Positions 23,196 to 31,600 of a stretch of 31,743 nucleotides of DNA are shown piece by piece. The stretch is from CAZWEZ01 sp964632795 (GTDB lineage Bacteria > Pseudomonadota > Alphaproteobacteria > Rhodospirillales > 2-02-FULL-58-16): assembly GCA_964632795.1 (NCBI GenBank), contig CAZWEZ010000042.1, positions 1 to 31,743 on the forward strand, given 5' to 3'. How positions within the stretch are numbered: position 1 is the stretch's first letter; the number at the start of each line of letters is the position of its first letter. The position numbers were made by a program, and so were the translations under genes. The notes under the pieces are model-generated. The model saw only the letters and a list, made by a program, of their open reading frames with translations, did no database searches and was not told the DNA's origin.

Positions 23196-24761
23196 CTACC
23201 AGCGCCCGTTGCCGGGCCGCATGTCCTGGCGGGCCAGGCGGATATCGAAGCGGTTGCGGATTCGGGCGTCGGCCTCCTGGTCCACGTGGTCCGGGTAGTA
23301 GCGGCCCATGACCTCGCGCAGCCGGTCCTTGGTCCTCAGGCGGATGTCCTTGTCCCCGGCCTTTTCCCACTCGTCGATGGTCCGCCGGTCGGCGAGCCGG
23401 GGATAGACGTACTCGGTCTCCATCAGCCTCAGGGTCTGCGGGTGGCCCAGGAAGTGGCCGGGGCCGGCCACCACCTCCTCGATCACCGGCACCGACAGCC
23501 TGTCATCGTCGACCTCGATGCCGCGCAAGGCGCGCAGGACGCCGCCCAGCATGTCGCCGTCGACCATCATCGCCTCCTGGGAGAAGGCGATGATGTCGGC
23601 CAGCACGCCGGCGCTCTCGAAGATCATGTTGGCGCCGGCCAGCGCCGGCAGCGTCGTCAGGTAGCCCTTCTCCCATCCCGCCTGGACATCGGGGGTCTTG
23701 GAGCTGGTGATGCCGACGCCGACCGAGGACGGCAGGTCGTAGAAGTTGGCCATCTCGGCCGCGCCCGCCGCCAGCAGGGCGTTCTCGCCCCCGCCCCCGG
23801 CGTAGGCGCCGGTGCGCAGGTCGGTGACGAAGGGCCAATTGGCGAACAGCACCGGATGGCCCGGCTTAAGCAGATTCAGCGCGACGATCGCCGACAGCGC
23901 CTCGGCGTTGCCCTGCAGCAGGGCGCCGGCCAGCGAAGCCGGGGCGGTGGCCCCGGTCTGGCCGCAGGAGATGGCGACCACCGGCATCCCGTGCCTCACC
24001 GCCGCGTCCATCACATCGCAGGCCCCCTGGACGAAGCGCAGCGGGGGCACCACGAAGGTGGAGATGACGCTGGCGAAGGGGCGTTTGCGGAACTCGGCGC
24101 CCGAGCCGTCGCCGCCCAGCGACAGGTCGAACATCTGGAGCGCCTTCTCCAGGTGGTGCGGCTTGAAGAAGCTGGAGATCATGTGCTTGGTGGTCCCCGA
24201 CATGACGGCGTAGGCGGTGTTGAGGTCGAGAACCTCGGGGTCGGTCAGGTCGCAGGCGACGCAGGAGCGGACCACGAAGTGCATGTGATCGAGCGAGTCC
24301 TCGAGACGGGCCGTGTCGTAGACGTCCAGCAGGTTGGATTCGCGGTAGCGATCGGTCTCGACATCCAGGATCTGGACCGTGCCGCTGGAGCCGCCCAGGT
24401 GGACCCGGGTCCCGCTCATGTCCAGGTCGTGGGCCGGATCGCGTCCATGGAGGACGAAGTCGCGCCCCGCCTTGGCGATGGCGTCCTCGACCATGGCGCG
24501 GGGGAAATGCAGCCGGCCGTCGCCGTCCAGGCTCCCCCCCGCCTCGACCACCCGGGTGTTCCAGGCCTCGGTGGCGCCGGCGATGCCGATTCGCTCCAGG
24601 ATGTCGAGCGAGGCCTCGTGGATCCGCTTGACCTGGGAGTCGTTCAGCGGCCGGTACCAGCCCCCGGGCATCCCCGGGGGAACGGCCAAGCCGCCGGATG
24701 TCTGGCTTCGCTTGCGGTGGCGGGCGCTGCGTCCGCCGGCTCGTCTAGTACTGACTTTCAT
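23196..24761 (-). CDS. Trimethylamine methyltransferase family protein (MttB-like, no pyrrolysine codon)
   Basis: A 521-residue TIM-barrel protein of the MttB superfamily, with RYRESNLLDVYDTARLEDSLDHMHF, the CGQTGATAPASLAGALLQGNAE segment, and GVGITSSKTPDVQAGWEKG. The frame contains no in-frame amber codon, so it belongs to the non-pyrrolysine group, which includes glycine betaine and related quaternary-amine methyltransferases acting on a corrinoid protein. The N terminus RRAGGRSARHRK is typical of the group, but the ATG, the next codons (KVS) and the GAGGAA Shine-Dalgarno come from the arm of palindromic element 4. No corrinoid protein gene is in the window. The maleate isomerase-like gene follows. 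Confidence 0.9.
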   Translation of the reverse strand: MKVSTRRAGGRSARHRKRSQTSGGLAVPPGMPGGWYRPLNDSQVKRIHEASLDILERIGIAGATEAWNTRVVEAGGSLDGDGRLHFPRAMVEDAIAKAGRDFVLHGRDPAHDLDMSGTRVHLGGSSGTVQILDVETDRYRESNLLDVYDTARLEDSLDHMHFVVRSCVACDLTDPEVLDLNTAYAVMSGTTKHMISSFFKPHHLEKALQMFDLSLGGDGSGAEFRKRPFASVISTFVVPPLRFVQGACDVMDAAVRHGMPVVAISCGQTGATAPASLAGALLQGNAEALSAIVALNLLKPGHPVLFANWPFVTDLRTGAYAGGGGENALLAAGAAEMANFYDLPSSVGVGITSSKTPDVQAGWEKGYLTTLPALAGANMIFESAGVLADIIAFSQEAMMVDGDMLGGVLRALRGIEVDDDRLSVPVIEEVVAGPGHFLGHPQTLRLMETEYVYPRLADRRTIDEWEKAGDKDIRLRTKDRLREVMGRYYPDHVDQEADARIRNRFDIRLARQDMRPGNGRW

Positions 24762-25014
24762 AATTCCTCGCCCCATGTGATCGCTTTTCCCGTTTCCCCG
24801 GCAGGAGGCGGCGCGCCGGCGATGCCGGCGCATCGTCAAGCGCCGCCGACGCCCCGGGGGAGCGGGAAAAGCGACCCTCCGGGCGGCCTTGCGCGGCTCC
24901 CGGTCGTCGTCGCGCGCCACTTGTGATGGGCCGCCATCACGGCGCGACGCGCTCCTAGCCGGGAGCCGCGCAAGACCGTCACATGGGGCGAGGAATTATG
25001 AAAGTCAGTACTAG
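24745..25014. mobile_element. Palindromic element copy 4 (270 bp, three-stem)
   Basis: Perfect outer arms CTAGTACTGACTTTCATAAT and complement, CTAG at both ends. Inner order is hairpin II (CGCTTTTCCCG arms), then hairpin I (CTTGCGCGGCTCCCGG arms, loop with the GTGATGGGCCGCCATCAC core). This is the reverse orientation of copy 1, and the length is identical (270 bp). The left arm carries the Shine-Dalgarno and start codon of the mttB-like gene. The right end abuts a partial fifth copy. Confidence 0.88.
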
Positions 25015-25075
25015 TGGCCTGTATCATTTAAATTGCCCCCCTACGACGGCGTTGCGAGGCTTCCGGACGTCGTCG
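25011..25075. mobile_element. Palindromic element copy 5, single arm (truncated)
   Basis: The sequence from CTAGTGGCCTGTATCAT through CTACGACGGCGTTGCGAGG to CTTCCGGACGTCGTCGC aligns without gaps to the outer arm and start of hairpin I of copy 1. No second arm follows; the sequence passes into what looks like a decayed coding region. It shares the CTAG with copy 4, so copy 4 may have inserted at the end of copy 5. Confidence 0.65.
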
Positions 25076-25325
25076 CCGGCCGTCTCGACCCACAGCATAT
25101 CGCCGCTATCGAGCCGCCCGGCAAGGGTTTTCGACGACAACCTCTGACGGCTGCCGTCGGCGCGCTGGACGAAGAAGTTGGCGGTCTCGAACTTCTTGAG
25201 CGACCTCGCCCCCGGCTACGCGCTCAGCGGCCGGGGCGCCCTGGATGCCGGTCATCTCCCGCCTGGCGAGTCCCCGTTCGAGGAAACCCTCGAATTCGCG
25301 ACGTCACACATCCAACGAGATTTCG
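25076..25325 (-). pseudogene. Possible decayed hydantoinase B/oxoprolinase C-terminal fragment
   Basis: On the minus strand, one frame encodes KKFETANFFVQRADGSRQ, then RLSSKTLAGRLDSGDMLWV followed by ETAGDD. This resembles the end of N-methylhydantoinase B subunits, where a PSK motif precedes GDxLxxETPGGGG. An in-frame stop precedes it, upstream frames shift, and it runs into element copy 5. The lack of a complete frame and this partial match suggest a remnant. The match is from memory of the family only. Confidence 0.35.
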
Positions 25326-25336
25326 AAAAAAATAAA

Positions 25337-25385
25337 CCCGCCGGGAAGCGGTTCCCCGTCGACGACGGGAACCGCTTCCGGCGGG
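25337..25385 (-). terminator. Intrinsic terminator after the helix-hairpin-helix gene
   Basis: A very stable stem of over 20 bp (CCCGCCGG.AAGCGGTTCCC with its complement, one bulge) is followed on the minus strand by TTTATTTTTTT. It lies about 60 bp after the stop of the polylysine-tail gene. Confidence 0.85.
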
Positions 25386-25446
25386 AGGAAAACCGGAGTT
25401 TTCCGGCCAGGGGGCGGCATCGCCGGGCCGCCTCCCGGGATTCTAG

Positions 25447-25785
25447 CTACTTCTTTTTCTTCCCTTTCTTGCCTTTCTTCTTGCCCTTTTTACCCTTCTT
25501 TCCTTTGGCCATTTTCTTTCCTTTCTTCCCTTTGGGTTTCTTCACGTCTTTCTTTTTACCCTTGCCGGCACTCTCGCCTCCCTTGGCGACGGCGGGCGCC
25601 GGAGGCATCATGGCCTTGGCGGCCTTGATGGCGTTGACGGCGCGCGCCGCGCCGAATCCCCGGATTCCGGTGATCTGTTCCTTGGATGCCTTGGCCAGTT
25701 GGGCGACCGTCTTGATGCCGGCTCCGGCGAGGGCGGCGGCGCCGCTTTTGGCGATGCCGCGAATATCCGTGATCGCTGGTCTCAT
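25447..25785 (-). CDS. Helix-hairpin-helix protein with polylysine C-terminal tail
   Basis: A 112-residue, very basic protein. Residues 1 to about 55 contain two helix-hairpin-helix-like motifs: ITDIRGIAKSGAAALAGAG and ITGIRGFGAARAVNAI, each with a hxGhG-type turn. An Ala/Pro linker follows, then about 40 residues dominated by Lys and Gly (repeats of GKKGKK). The lysine codons mix AAG and AAA, so the tail is not a slippage artefact. The layout suggests a small DNA- or RNA-binding nucleoid protein, comparable in composition to H1-like bacterial proteins. No enzymatic motif is present. The start has GGGGAAGACC upstream, and a strong terminator follows. No close family is recognised. Confidence 0.8.
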   Translation of the reverse strand: MRPAITDIRGIAKSGAAALAGAGIKTVAQLAKASKEQITGIRGFGAARAVNAIKAAKAMMPPAPAVAKGGESAGKGKKKDVKKPKGKKGKKMAKGKKGKKGKKKGKKGKKKK

Positions 25786-26151
25786 GGTCTTCCCCTAATT
25801 TCCGATATCTTACGCAACATGGAATCCGCCACGCATTCAGGAAAAAGAAATCGGTTTGGCCAATACCCGAATTTCATTACGCCGTCATCTTCGAATTTCG
25901 ATGGAATCGAGACCATAATGAAACTGCTGCGTAAACCTCGAAGGTGATCCGATATCCTTTCATACGTTTTTTTTTGATGTCTTTCAAATATTTTTCTGAA
26001 TTGTAAAAAAAATGCATGACCACGGACATGGACCCGGCGATGGAAATTTCCCCCCCGCGACGTCCCTCCCCCGGCATCGGGTTTTCCGCCCGCCTTGGCC
26101 CCGTACGCTTCCATGTGCTATACCTCGCCCCGACCTCGGAGGAAGTTGGAC
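25786..26151. other. AT-rich divergent intergenic region
   Basis: 366 bp, clearly lower in GC than the rest, with T9 at about 25969 and A8 near 26005. It separates the minus-strand polylysine gene from the first CNNM-type transporter gene. A GGAGGAAG site at 26138-26145 precedes the transporter ATG. No convincing small gene, and no Mg-sensing riboswitch that I can recognise. Probably promoter and upstream elements for both sides. Confidence 0.4.
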
Positions 26152-27579
26152 ATGGACTGGGTGGTTCAGGAGATGGCCCGAATATGGGTGGCGACGAAGG
26201 ACTTCGTGTTCTTCGATACGTCGCGCCTGGCCGAACCCGGGATCGTCGCCCTGTTGACCCTCCAGGTCGTCCTGCTTTTCGGATCGGCGTTTTTTTCCGG
26301 CTCCGAAACCGCCTTGTTCTCCCTGTCGCGCCTCGACCTGCAGAAGCTGCGCCGCGACCGCCACCCCCAGTCCGAGATCCTGCACGATCTGCTGGACCAA
26401 CCCCGGCGCCTGATCATTTCGATCCTGTGCGGCAACGAGCTGGTGAACATCGCCGCCACCGTCAACATGGCCGGGATTCTGGTCTACCTCTACGGCGTCG
26501 AGCGGGCCGGCCTGATCAACGTCATCGTGATGTTTCCGCTGCTGCTGTTGTTCGGCGAGGTGACGCCCAAGACCATCGCCGTCGGCGACCCGGTGCGGAT
26601 CAGCGCCGGGCTGGTCGCCGCGCCGTTGGCCCTGTGGGTCAAGCTCATCATGCCGCTGCGCCGGGTGATCCGCATCCTGGCCGACGGCATCACCACCTGG
26701 ATCGTCGGCGAGGAACGGGCGGACGAGAACATCCTCAGGGTCGAGGAGTTCCGGGCCATGCTCGAGGAGGTCGCCGCCGAGGGGGTGCTCGACGCCACCG
26801 AACGGGTGTTGATCGACAACCTGCTGGACGCCGGCGAGACCGAGATCGTCGAGATCATGACCCCGCGGACCCGGGTCAAGTTCCTCAACGTCGAGATGAG
26901 CGTGCCGGAGATGGTCGAGCGCTTCCGCGAGGCCCGCCATCCGCGGGCGCCGGTGTTCCGCAACCACCACGACAACCTGGTCGGGTTCATCCACGCCGAG
27001 GACATCCTGCGCCTGGTGCTCGACGACGTCGACCTGACCAAGCTGAAGCCTGAGGACATCATGCACCCGCCGGTGGTGGTGCCGCCGACCAAGAACGTGG
27101 ACGAGATGTTCGACTTCTTCCAGGCCAACAACGCGCGGGCGGCGGCGGTCCTCAACGAGTTCGGCGGGGTCGACGGGTTCATCACCATGCGCGACGTGAT
27201 CAAGTTCATCTTCGGCGAGATCTCCGAGGGGGTGACCGGCCAGGAGTTGTACCGGGAGCACGACGAGAACGTCTACGAGGTGCCCGGCGAGATGAAACTG
27301 ACCGACTTCAACGACCTCACCAACTTCGCCATCGAGGACCCCCGCATGACCACCATCGGCGGCGTCGTCTTCCGCTACCTGGACCGCCTGCCCAAGGTCG
27401 GCGACCGGGTGGTCGTCGAGGGGCTGGTGGCGACCGTGCTCGAGATGGACGGCCACCGCATGGCCCGGGTCCGCGTCGCCAAGGGGTCGGCCGGCGAGGA
27501 CGAAGAGGCCGCGGAATCGGAAGCCGCCAACCCAGCGGCGGAGCCGACCGGGACCCCCGGGCAAGGGCAAGGGAGCTAG
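26152..27579 (+). CDS. CNNM/CorC-type hemolysin family transporter, paralogue A1
   Basis: A 475-residue membrane protein. The N-terminal DUF21 domain (about 25-200) has the SGSETALFSLSR motif and PRRLIISILCGNELVNIAATV, and GEVTPKTIAV. A CBS pair follows (about 220-370; MTPRTRVKFL, LNEFGGVDGFITMRDVIKFIFGE), then a CorC/HlyC-type C-terminal domain (about 385-455, IGGVVFRYLDRLPKVGDRV). The family exports or senses Mg and Co ions and CBS domains bind nucleotides. The acidic C-terminal tail is unlike the paralogues. It begins a four-gene array. Confidence 0.9.
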   Translation: MDWVVQEMARIWVATKDFVFFDTSRLAEPGIVALLTLQVVLLFGSAFFSGSETALFSLSRLDLQKLRRDRHPQSEILHDLLDQPRRLIISILCGNELVNIAATVNMAGILVYLYGVERAGLINVIVMFPLLLLFGEVTPKTIAVGDPVRISAGLVAAPLALWVKLIMPLRRVIRILADGITTWIVGEERADENILRVEEFRAMLEEVAAEGVLDATERVLIDNLLDAGETEIVEIMTPRTRVKFLNVEMSVPEMVERFREARHPRAPVFRNHHDNLVGFIHAEDILRLVLDDVDLTKLKPEDIMHPPVVVPPTKNVDEMFDFFQANNARAAAVLNEFGGVDGFITMRDVIKFIFGEISEGVTGQELYREHDENVYEVPGEMKLTDFNDLTNFAIEDPRMTTIGGVVFRYLDRLPKVGDRVVVEGLVATVLEMDGHRMARVRVAKGSAGEDEEAAESEAANPAAEPTGTPGQGQGS

Positions 27580-27582
27580 GCC

Positions 27583-28863
27583 ATGGAGCTTCCCCTCACC
27601 CTGGCGTTGATGGTCCTGCTGTTGCTGCTCAAGGGGTTCTTCTCGGGCTCGGAGATCGCCCTGGTCAACTCGGACAAGTTCAAGCTGCGCCACAACGCCA
27701 AGCACGGCCACCGGGGCTCGGAGCTGGTCCTCAAACTGTTCCAGACCCCCGACGTCCTGCTGTCGACGACCCTGGTCGGGACCAACATCACGACCGTGGT
27801 GTTGACCACCATCGGCACCTTGCTGATGATCCGCCTGTTCGGCGAGGGGGGAGCGCTGTATTCCTTCCTGGTCTTTTCGCCGTTGTTCCTGATCCTCGGC
27901 GAGATCGTCCCCAAGAGCGTCTACCAGCAGAAGTCGGACATCCTGACCCCGATCATCATCCACCCCCTCAGGTGGAGCTCCTTCGTCTTCTACCCGGTGA
28001 TCTTCGTGTTCTCGCGGATCGCCCGCCTGGCCGCCCGCCTGGTCGGCGCCGGCAAGACCGAGCAGCCGCTGTTCATCACCCGCGAGCAGCTCGGCGCCCT
28101 GGTCGAGATCGCCGAGCACGGGAAAGCGATGAGCGCCATCGGCCGGGGCCGCATCAAGCGTGTCATCCGCTTCGCCGACACCACCGTCGCCGAGGCCATG
28201 ATCCCGATCGCCGAGGTCACCGCCATCGACCGCAACCAAGCCACCACCGGCACCGCCATCGAACTGGTCCGCAAGCACGGCTTCAACCGGCTGCCGGTGT
28301 TCGAGAACAACACCTCCAACATCACCGGCATCGTCACCCTGACGACCTGGGACCTGATGGACCGGGAGCTGACCAGCCGGCCGCTGGAATCGCTGATCAA
28401 GCCGGCGCTCTACGTGTCGCCCCTGCAGACCATCGACCAGTTGCTGTCGACGTTGCGCCAGCGCGAGGACCACATGGCGATCGTGGTCGACGAGTTCGGC
28501 TCGGCGGCCGGCATGATCACCGTCGAGGACATCGTCGAGGAGGTGGTCGGCGAGATCGACGTCGGCTACGACTTCGACGAATACCTGCCCAAGCGCAAGC
28601 GCATCTTTGAGATGCTGACCGACGACGTGTACCTGATGGATTCGCGGCTTTCCATCTCGGCCGCCAACGAGGTGCTCGGGGTCGGCCTGCCGAGCACCGA
28701 ATTCCACACCATCGGCGGCCTGGTCCTGGCCCGCCTGCGCCACATCCCCGAGGAGGGGGAGTACATCATCGAATCGGGATACCGCTTCACCGTCGCCGAA
28801 GCCACCCAGCGGGCCATCGTCAAGCTCAGGGTCGAACCGGAATCGACCGTCGGACGGACATAA
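27583..28863 (+). CDS. CNNM/CorC-type hemolysin family transporter, paralogue B1
   Basis: A 426-residue protein with the same DUF21-CBS-CBS-CorC plan, but with the B-type transmembrane signatures SGSEIALVNSDKFKLRHNAK, LLSTTLVGTNI and GEIVPKSVYQQ. The CBS region has VDEFGSAAGMITVEDIVEEVVGE. The ATG lies 3 bp after the stop of A1, so the two are cotranslated. The lack of a strong A-type SETA motif and the tight pairing suggest a heteromeric unit with A1. Confidence 0.9.
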   Translation: MELPLTLALMVLLLLLKGFFSGSEIALVNSDKFKLRHNAKHGHRGSELVLKLFQTPDVLLSTTLVGTNITTVVLTTIGTLLMIRLFGEGGALYSFLVFSPLFLILGEIVPKSVYQQKSDILTPIIIHPLRWSSFVFYPVIFVFSRIARLAARLVGAGKTEQPLFITREQLGALVEIAEHGKAMSAIGRGRIKRVIRFADTTVAEAMIPIAEVTAIDRNQATTGTAIELVRKHGFNRLPVFENNTSNITGIVTLTTWDLMDRELTSRPLESLIKPALYVSPLQTIDQLLSTLRQREDHMAIVVDEFGSAAGMITVEDIVEEVVGEIDVGYDFDEYLPKRKRIFEMLTDDVYLMDSRLSISAANEVLGVGLPSTEFHTIGGLVLARLRHIPEEGEYIIESGYRFTVAEATQRAIVKLRVEPESTVGRT

Positions 28864-28961
28864 TCCAGCACCCCGACACCGCACGGATGCGCTATACTCT
28901 TCACGTCACTCTCCACGTCTCGCCGATTTGTGCGTATGATCCGGGCGGCGACGGAGGATAA

Positions 28962-30293
28962 ATGCCGGTGGATCCGATTCTGTGGCTGGAGCTCATCGCC
29001 TTGGCGGTCATGATGGGGTTCTCGGCCTTCTTCTCCAGTTCCGAAACCAGCCTGTTCTCGCTCGACCGGGTGCAGCTGGATCAGATGCGCAAGGACGATC
29101 ATCCGCGGATCGATCTGATCGAGCGCATGCTGAACCAGCCCCGCCGGCTGATCGTCACCATCCTGATCGGCAACGAGCTGGTCAACGTCGCCGCAACGGT
29201 GATCTCGGCGGCGATCGTCATCAGGATGCTGGGCGTCGAGAGCAAATGGCTCAACCTGGTGATCATGGTGCCGCTGCTGCTGCTGGTCGGCGAGATCACG
29301 CCGAAGACCCTGGCCATCCGCAACAACGTCGCCTTCGCCGGGGCCCAGTCCCGGTTCATCGACCTCTTCGCCCGCGCCATCACCCCGGTGCGCTTCGTGG
29401 TCCGCTGGATCGCCGACCACTTCATAACCCTGGTCGTCGGCAAGGAACGCTCACCGGCCAACATCATCACCGAGGACATGGTGCGCTCGCTGGCCCGCCA
29501 GGCGGTCGGCGAAGGAACGCTGGACAACGTCGAGGTCCAGTACATCAACCAGATCTTCGACTTCGGCGACAAGACCCTGCGCCAAGTGATGACGCCGCGC
29601 TCCCAGGTCTTCTTCCTGTCGGCGGCCATGTCCCTGGCCGAGATGGCGGCCGAGCTGCACCGCACCCGCCACACCAAGGTCCCGGTGTGCGAGGAAGACG
29701 GCGATAGCGTGATCGGGGTCCTCTTCGCGCGCGACCTGCTGGGGGTGGACCTCAACCGGCGGAGCACCGGGGAGAGCCACGAAACCCATCTCAGGTTCCT
29801 CCGCAAGCTCCTCCGCAAGTCCTATTTCGTGCCCGAATCGCGATCGGTGGCCGACCTCTTCCATTCCTTCCGCAAGCGCAAGCTGTCGGTGGCGATGACC
29901 GTCGACGAGTACGGCGGCGTCACCGGCCTGGTGACCATGGAGGACCTGCTGGAGTGTATCTTCGGCGACATCCCCAGCCCCTCGGAGATGCTCAAGGAAC
30001 GCCAGATCGACTTCGAGGACCTGGGCCAGGGGCGCTACCGCATCGACGGCTCGATGACCATCACCCAGTTCAACCGCCTGGTCGACGCCAAACTGGCCGC
30101 CGACCTCGCCGATACCGTCGGCGGGATGCTGCTTCACCGCTTCGGCGAGCTGCCCGCCGAGGGGACCCGGGTCGCCATCGGCGGCTTCGAGTTCAAGGTC
30201 GCCTCGACGGACAACCAGCGGATCAGCGAGGTGGTGGTCAGGGTGCTGCCGCGCCCCCCCGGCGAAGCGGCCGGCCCGGCCGGCGAGGAGTGA
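28962..30293 (+). CDS. CNNM/CorC-type hemolysin family transporter, paralogue A2
   Basis: A 443-residue protein with SSSETSLFSLDRVQLDQM, NQPRRLIVTILIGNELVNVAATV and GEITPKTLAI, clearly closer to A1 than to B1 or B2. CBS pair and CorC/HlyC domain follow (VDEYGGVTGLVTMEDLLECIFGD; VGGMLLHRFGELPAEGTRV). Good GGAGGATAA site before the ATG. A 98-bp spacer separates it from B1, with possible -10-like hexamers (TATACT, TATGAT) but no clear -35. Confidence 0.9.
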   Translation: MPVDPILWLELIALAVMMGFSAFFSSSETSLFSLDRVQLDQMRKDDHPRIDLIERMLNQPRRLIVTILIGNELVNVAATVISAAIVIRMLGVESKWLNLVIMVPLLLLVGEITPKTLAIRNNVAFAGAQSRFIDLFARAITPVRFVVRWIADHFITLVVGKERSPANIITEDMVRSLARQAVGEGTLDNVEVQYINQIFDFGDKTLRQVMTPRSQVFFLSAAMSLAEMAAELHRTRHTKVPVCEEDGDSVIGVLFARDLLGVDLNRRSTGESHETHLRFLRKLLRKSYFVPESRSVADLFHSFRKRKLSVAMTVDEYGGVTGLVTMEDLLECIFGDIPSPSEMLKERQIDFEDLGQGRYRIDGSMTITQFNRLVDAKLAADLADTVGGMLLHRFGELPAEGTRVAIGGFEFKVASTDNQRISEVVVRVLPRPPGEAAGPAGEE

Positions 30294-30296
30294 GGC

Positions 30297-31532
30297 ATGG
30301 ACGTCCCCCTCACCATCCTCGTCATCGTCATCTGCCTGGCCGCCGAGGCCTTCTTCTCGGGCTCCGAGATCGGCGTCGTCAGCGCCGACCACATGAAGCT
30401 CCGCCACCAGGCGGCCAAGGGCTCGCGGGGCGCCAAGCTGGCCCTGTCGATGCTCGAGAATCCGGAATGGCTGCTGTCGACGACCCTGGTCGGGACCAAT
30501 ATCTCGGTGGTCACCAACACCACCTTGGTGACGGCGCTGGTGATTCAGCTTTTCGGCGAGCAGTACAGTTGGCTGGCGATCATCATCGCCGCCCCCCTGA
30601 TCTGGATCTTCGGCGAGATCGTCGCCAAGAGCATCTTCCAGCAGCGGGCCGACGCCATCACCCCCAAGGCGATCTTCGTGCTGCGCGCCGCCTCTTATGT
30701 GTTCTTCCCGATCCTGGTCGTGTTCACCGCCCTGACCCGGGTCCTGGCCAGGCTGCTGGGCGGCGTCGAGCGGCGCAATCCGTTCACGCTGCGCGAGGAG
30801 ATCGTCACCATGATGGAGATGTCGGCGATCGAAGGCGACATCCTGCCGGTCGAGAAGACCATGATCAAGCGGGTCTTCGATTTCGGCGAGACCACCGCCG
30901 ACGACGCCATGGTGCCGCTGATCGACGTCGTCGGCATCGAGCGCCGGGCGACCAGCGGCGAGGCGACGCGCCTGGCGGTGGAGAAGTCGCACAAGCGGCT
31001 GGCCGTCTACGACCAACGGATCGACCGCATCGTCGGCTCCCTCAACGTCCTGGACCTGCTGCTGGAGGACGCGGACAAGCCGATCGAGCCGTTCGTCCGC
31101 CCGACCCCCTACGTCCCCGGTTCGAAGAGCATCGAGGACCTGCTGCTGGACTTCCGCAAGGAAGGCGACAACATGGCCGTGGTGGTCGACGAATTCGGTG
31201 GCGCCGAGGGCATCATCATGCTCGAGGACATCCTCGAGGAGGTGGTCGGCGAGCTCGAGGACGAATACGACCACCTGGACGAATCGACCCAGTGGACCCG
31301 CAAGCTCGGCGAACGGGACTACCTGGTCAGCGCCCGGGTCGAGCTCGACACGATCAAGGAACAGTTCGACATCTCCCTGCCCAAGGGCGATTACGAAACC
31401 CTTGCCGGGTTCCTGCTCGAACTGGTCAAGGATATCCCCGCGCCGGGGACCGTGGTCCGCCACCGCCACATCACGTTCACCGTCGAACGGGCCAGCGAGC
31501 AGGCCATCCTGGAGGTCCGGATGACCTGGTGA
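30297..31532 (+). CDS. CNNM/CorC-type hemolysin family transporter, paralogue B2
   Basis: A 411-residue protein with SGSEIGVVSADHMKLRHQAA, LLSTTLVGTNIS and GEIVAKSIFQQ, matching B1. CBS pair (VDEFGGAEGIIMLEDILEEVVGE) and a CorC/HlyC domain end the protein. Starts 3 bp after A2. The A-B, A-B order implies duplication of a two-gene module. Confidence 0.9.
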   Translation: MDVPLTILVIVICLAAEAFFSGSEIGVVSADHMKLRHQAAKGSRGAKLALSMLENPEWLLSTTLVGTNISVVTNTTLVTALVIQLFGEQYSWLAIIIAAPLIWIFGEIVAKSIFQQRADAITPKAIFVLRAASYVFFPILVVFTALTRVLARLLGGVERRNPFTLREEIVTMMEMSAIEGDILPVEKTMIKRVFDFGETTADDAMVPLIDVVGIERRATSGEATRLAVEKSHKRLAVYDQRIDRIVGSLNVLDLLLEDADKPIEPFVRPTPYVPGSKSIEDLLLDFRKEGDNMAVVVDEFGGAEGIIMLEDILEEVVGELEDEYDHLDESTQWTRKLGERDYLVSARVELDTIKEQFDISLPKGDYETLAGFLLELVKDIPAPGTVVRHRHITFTVERASEQAILEVRMTW

Positions 31533-31600
31533 GCGGGGAATATATTTCGCCGCTCCCCTGGCACCCCTGCTTTCCCTCTCCAACCGAGCATTCCCCCCCC

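Noticed and set aside
25984..28884. 966-residue minus-strand frame opposite the transporter array
   Set aside because: Antisense shadow of CNNM-type genes; biased Asp/His/Gly composition and no recognisable domain.
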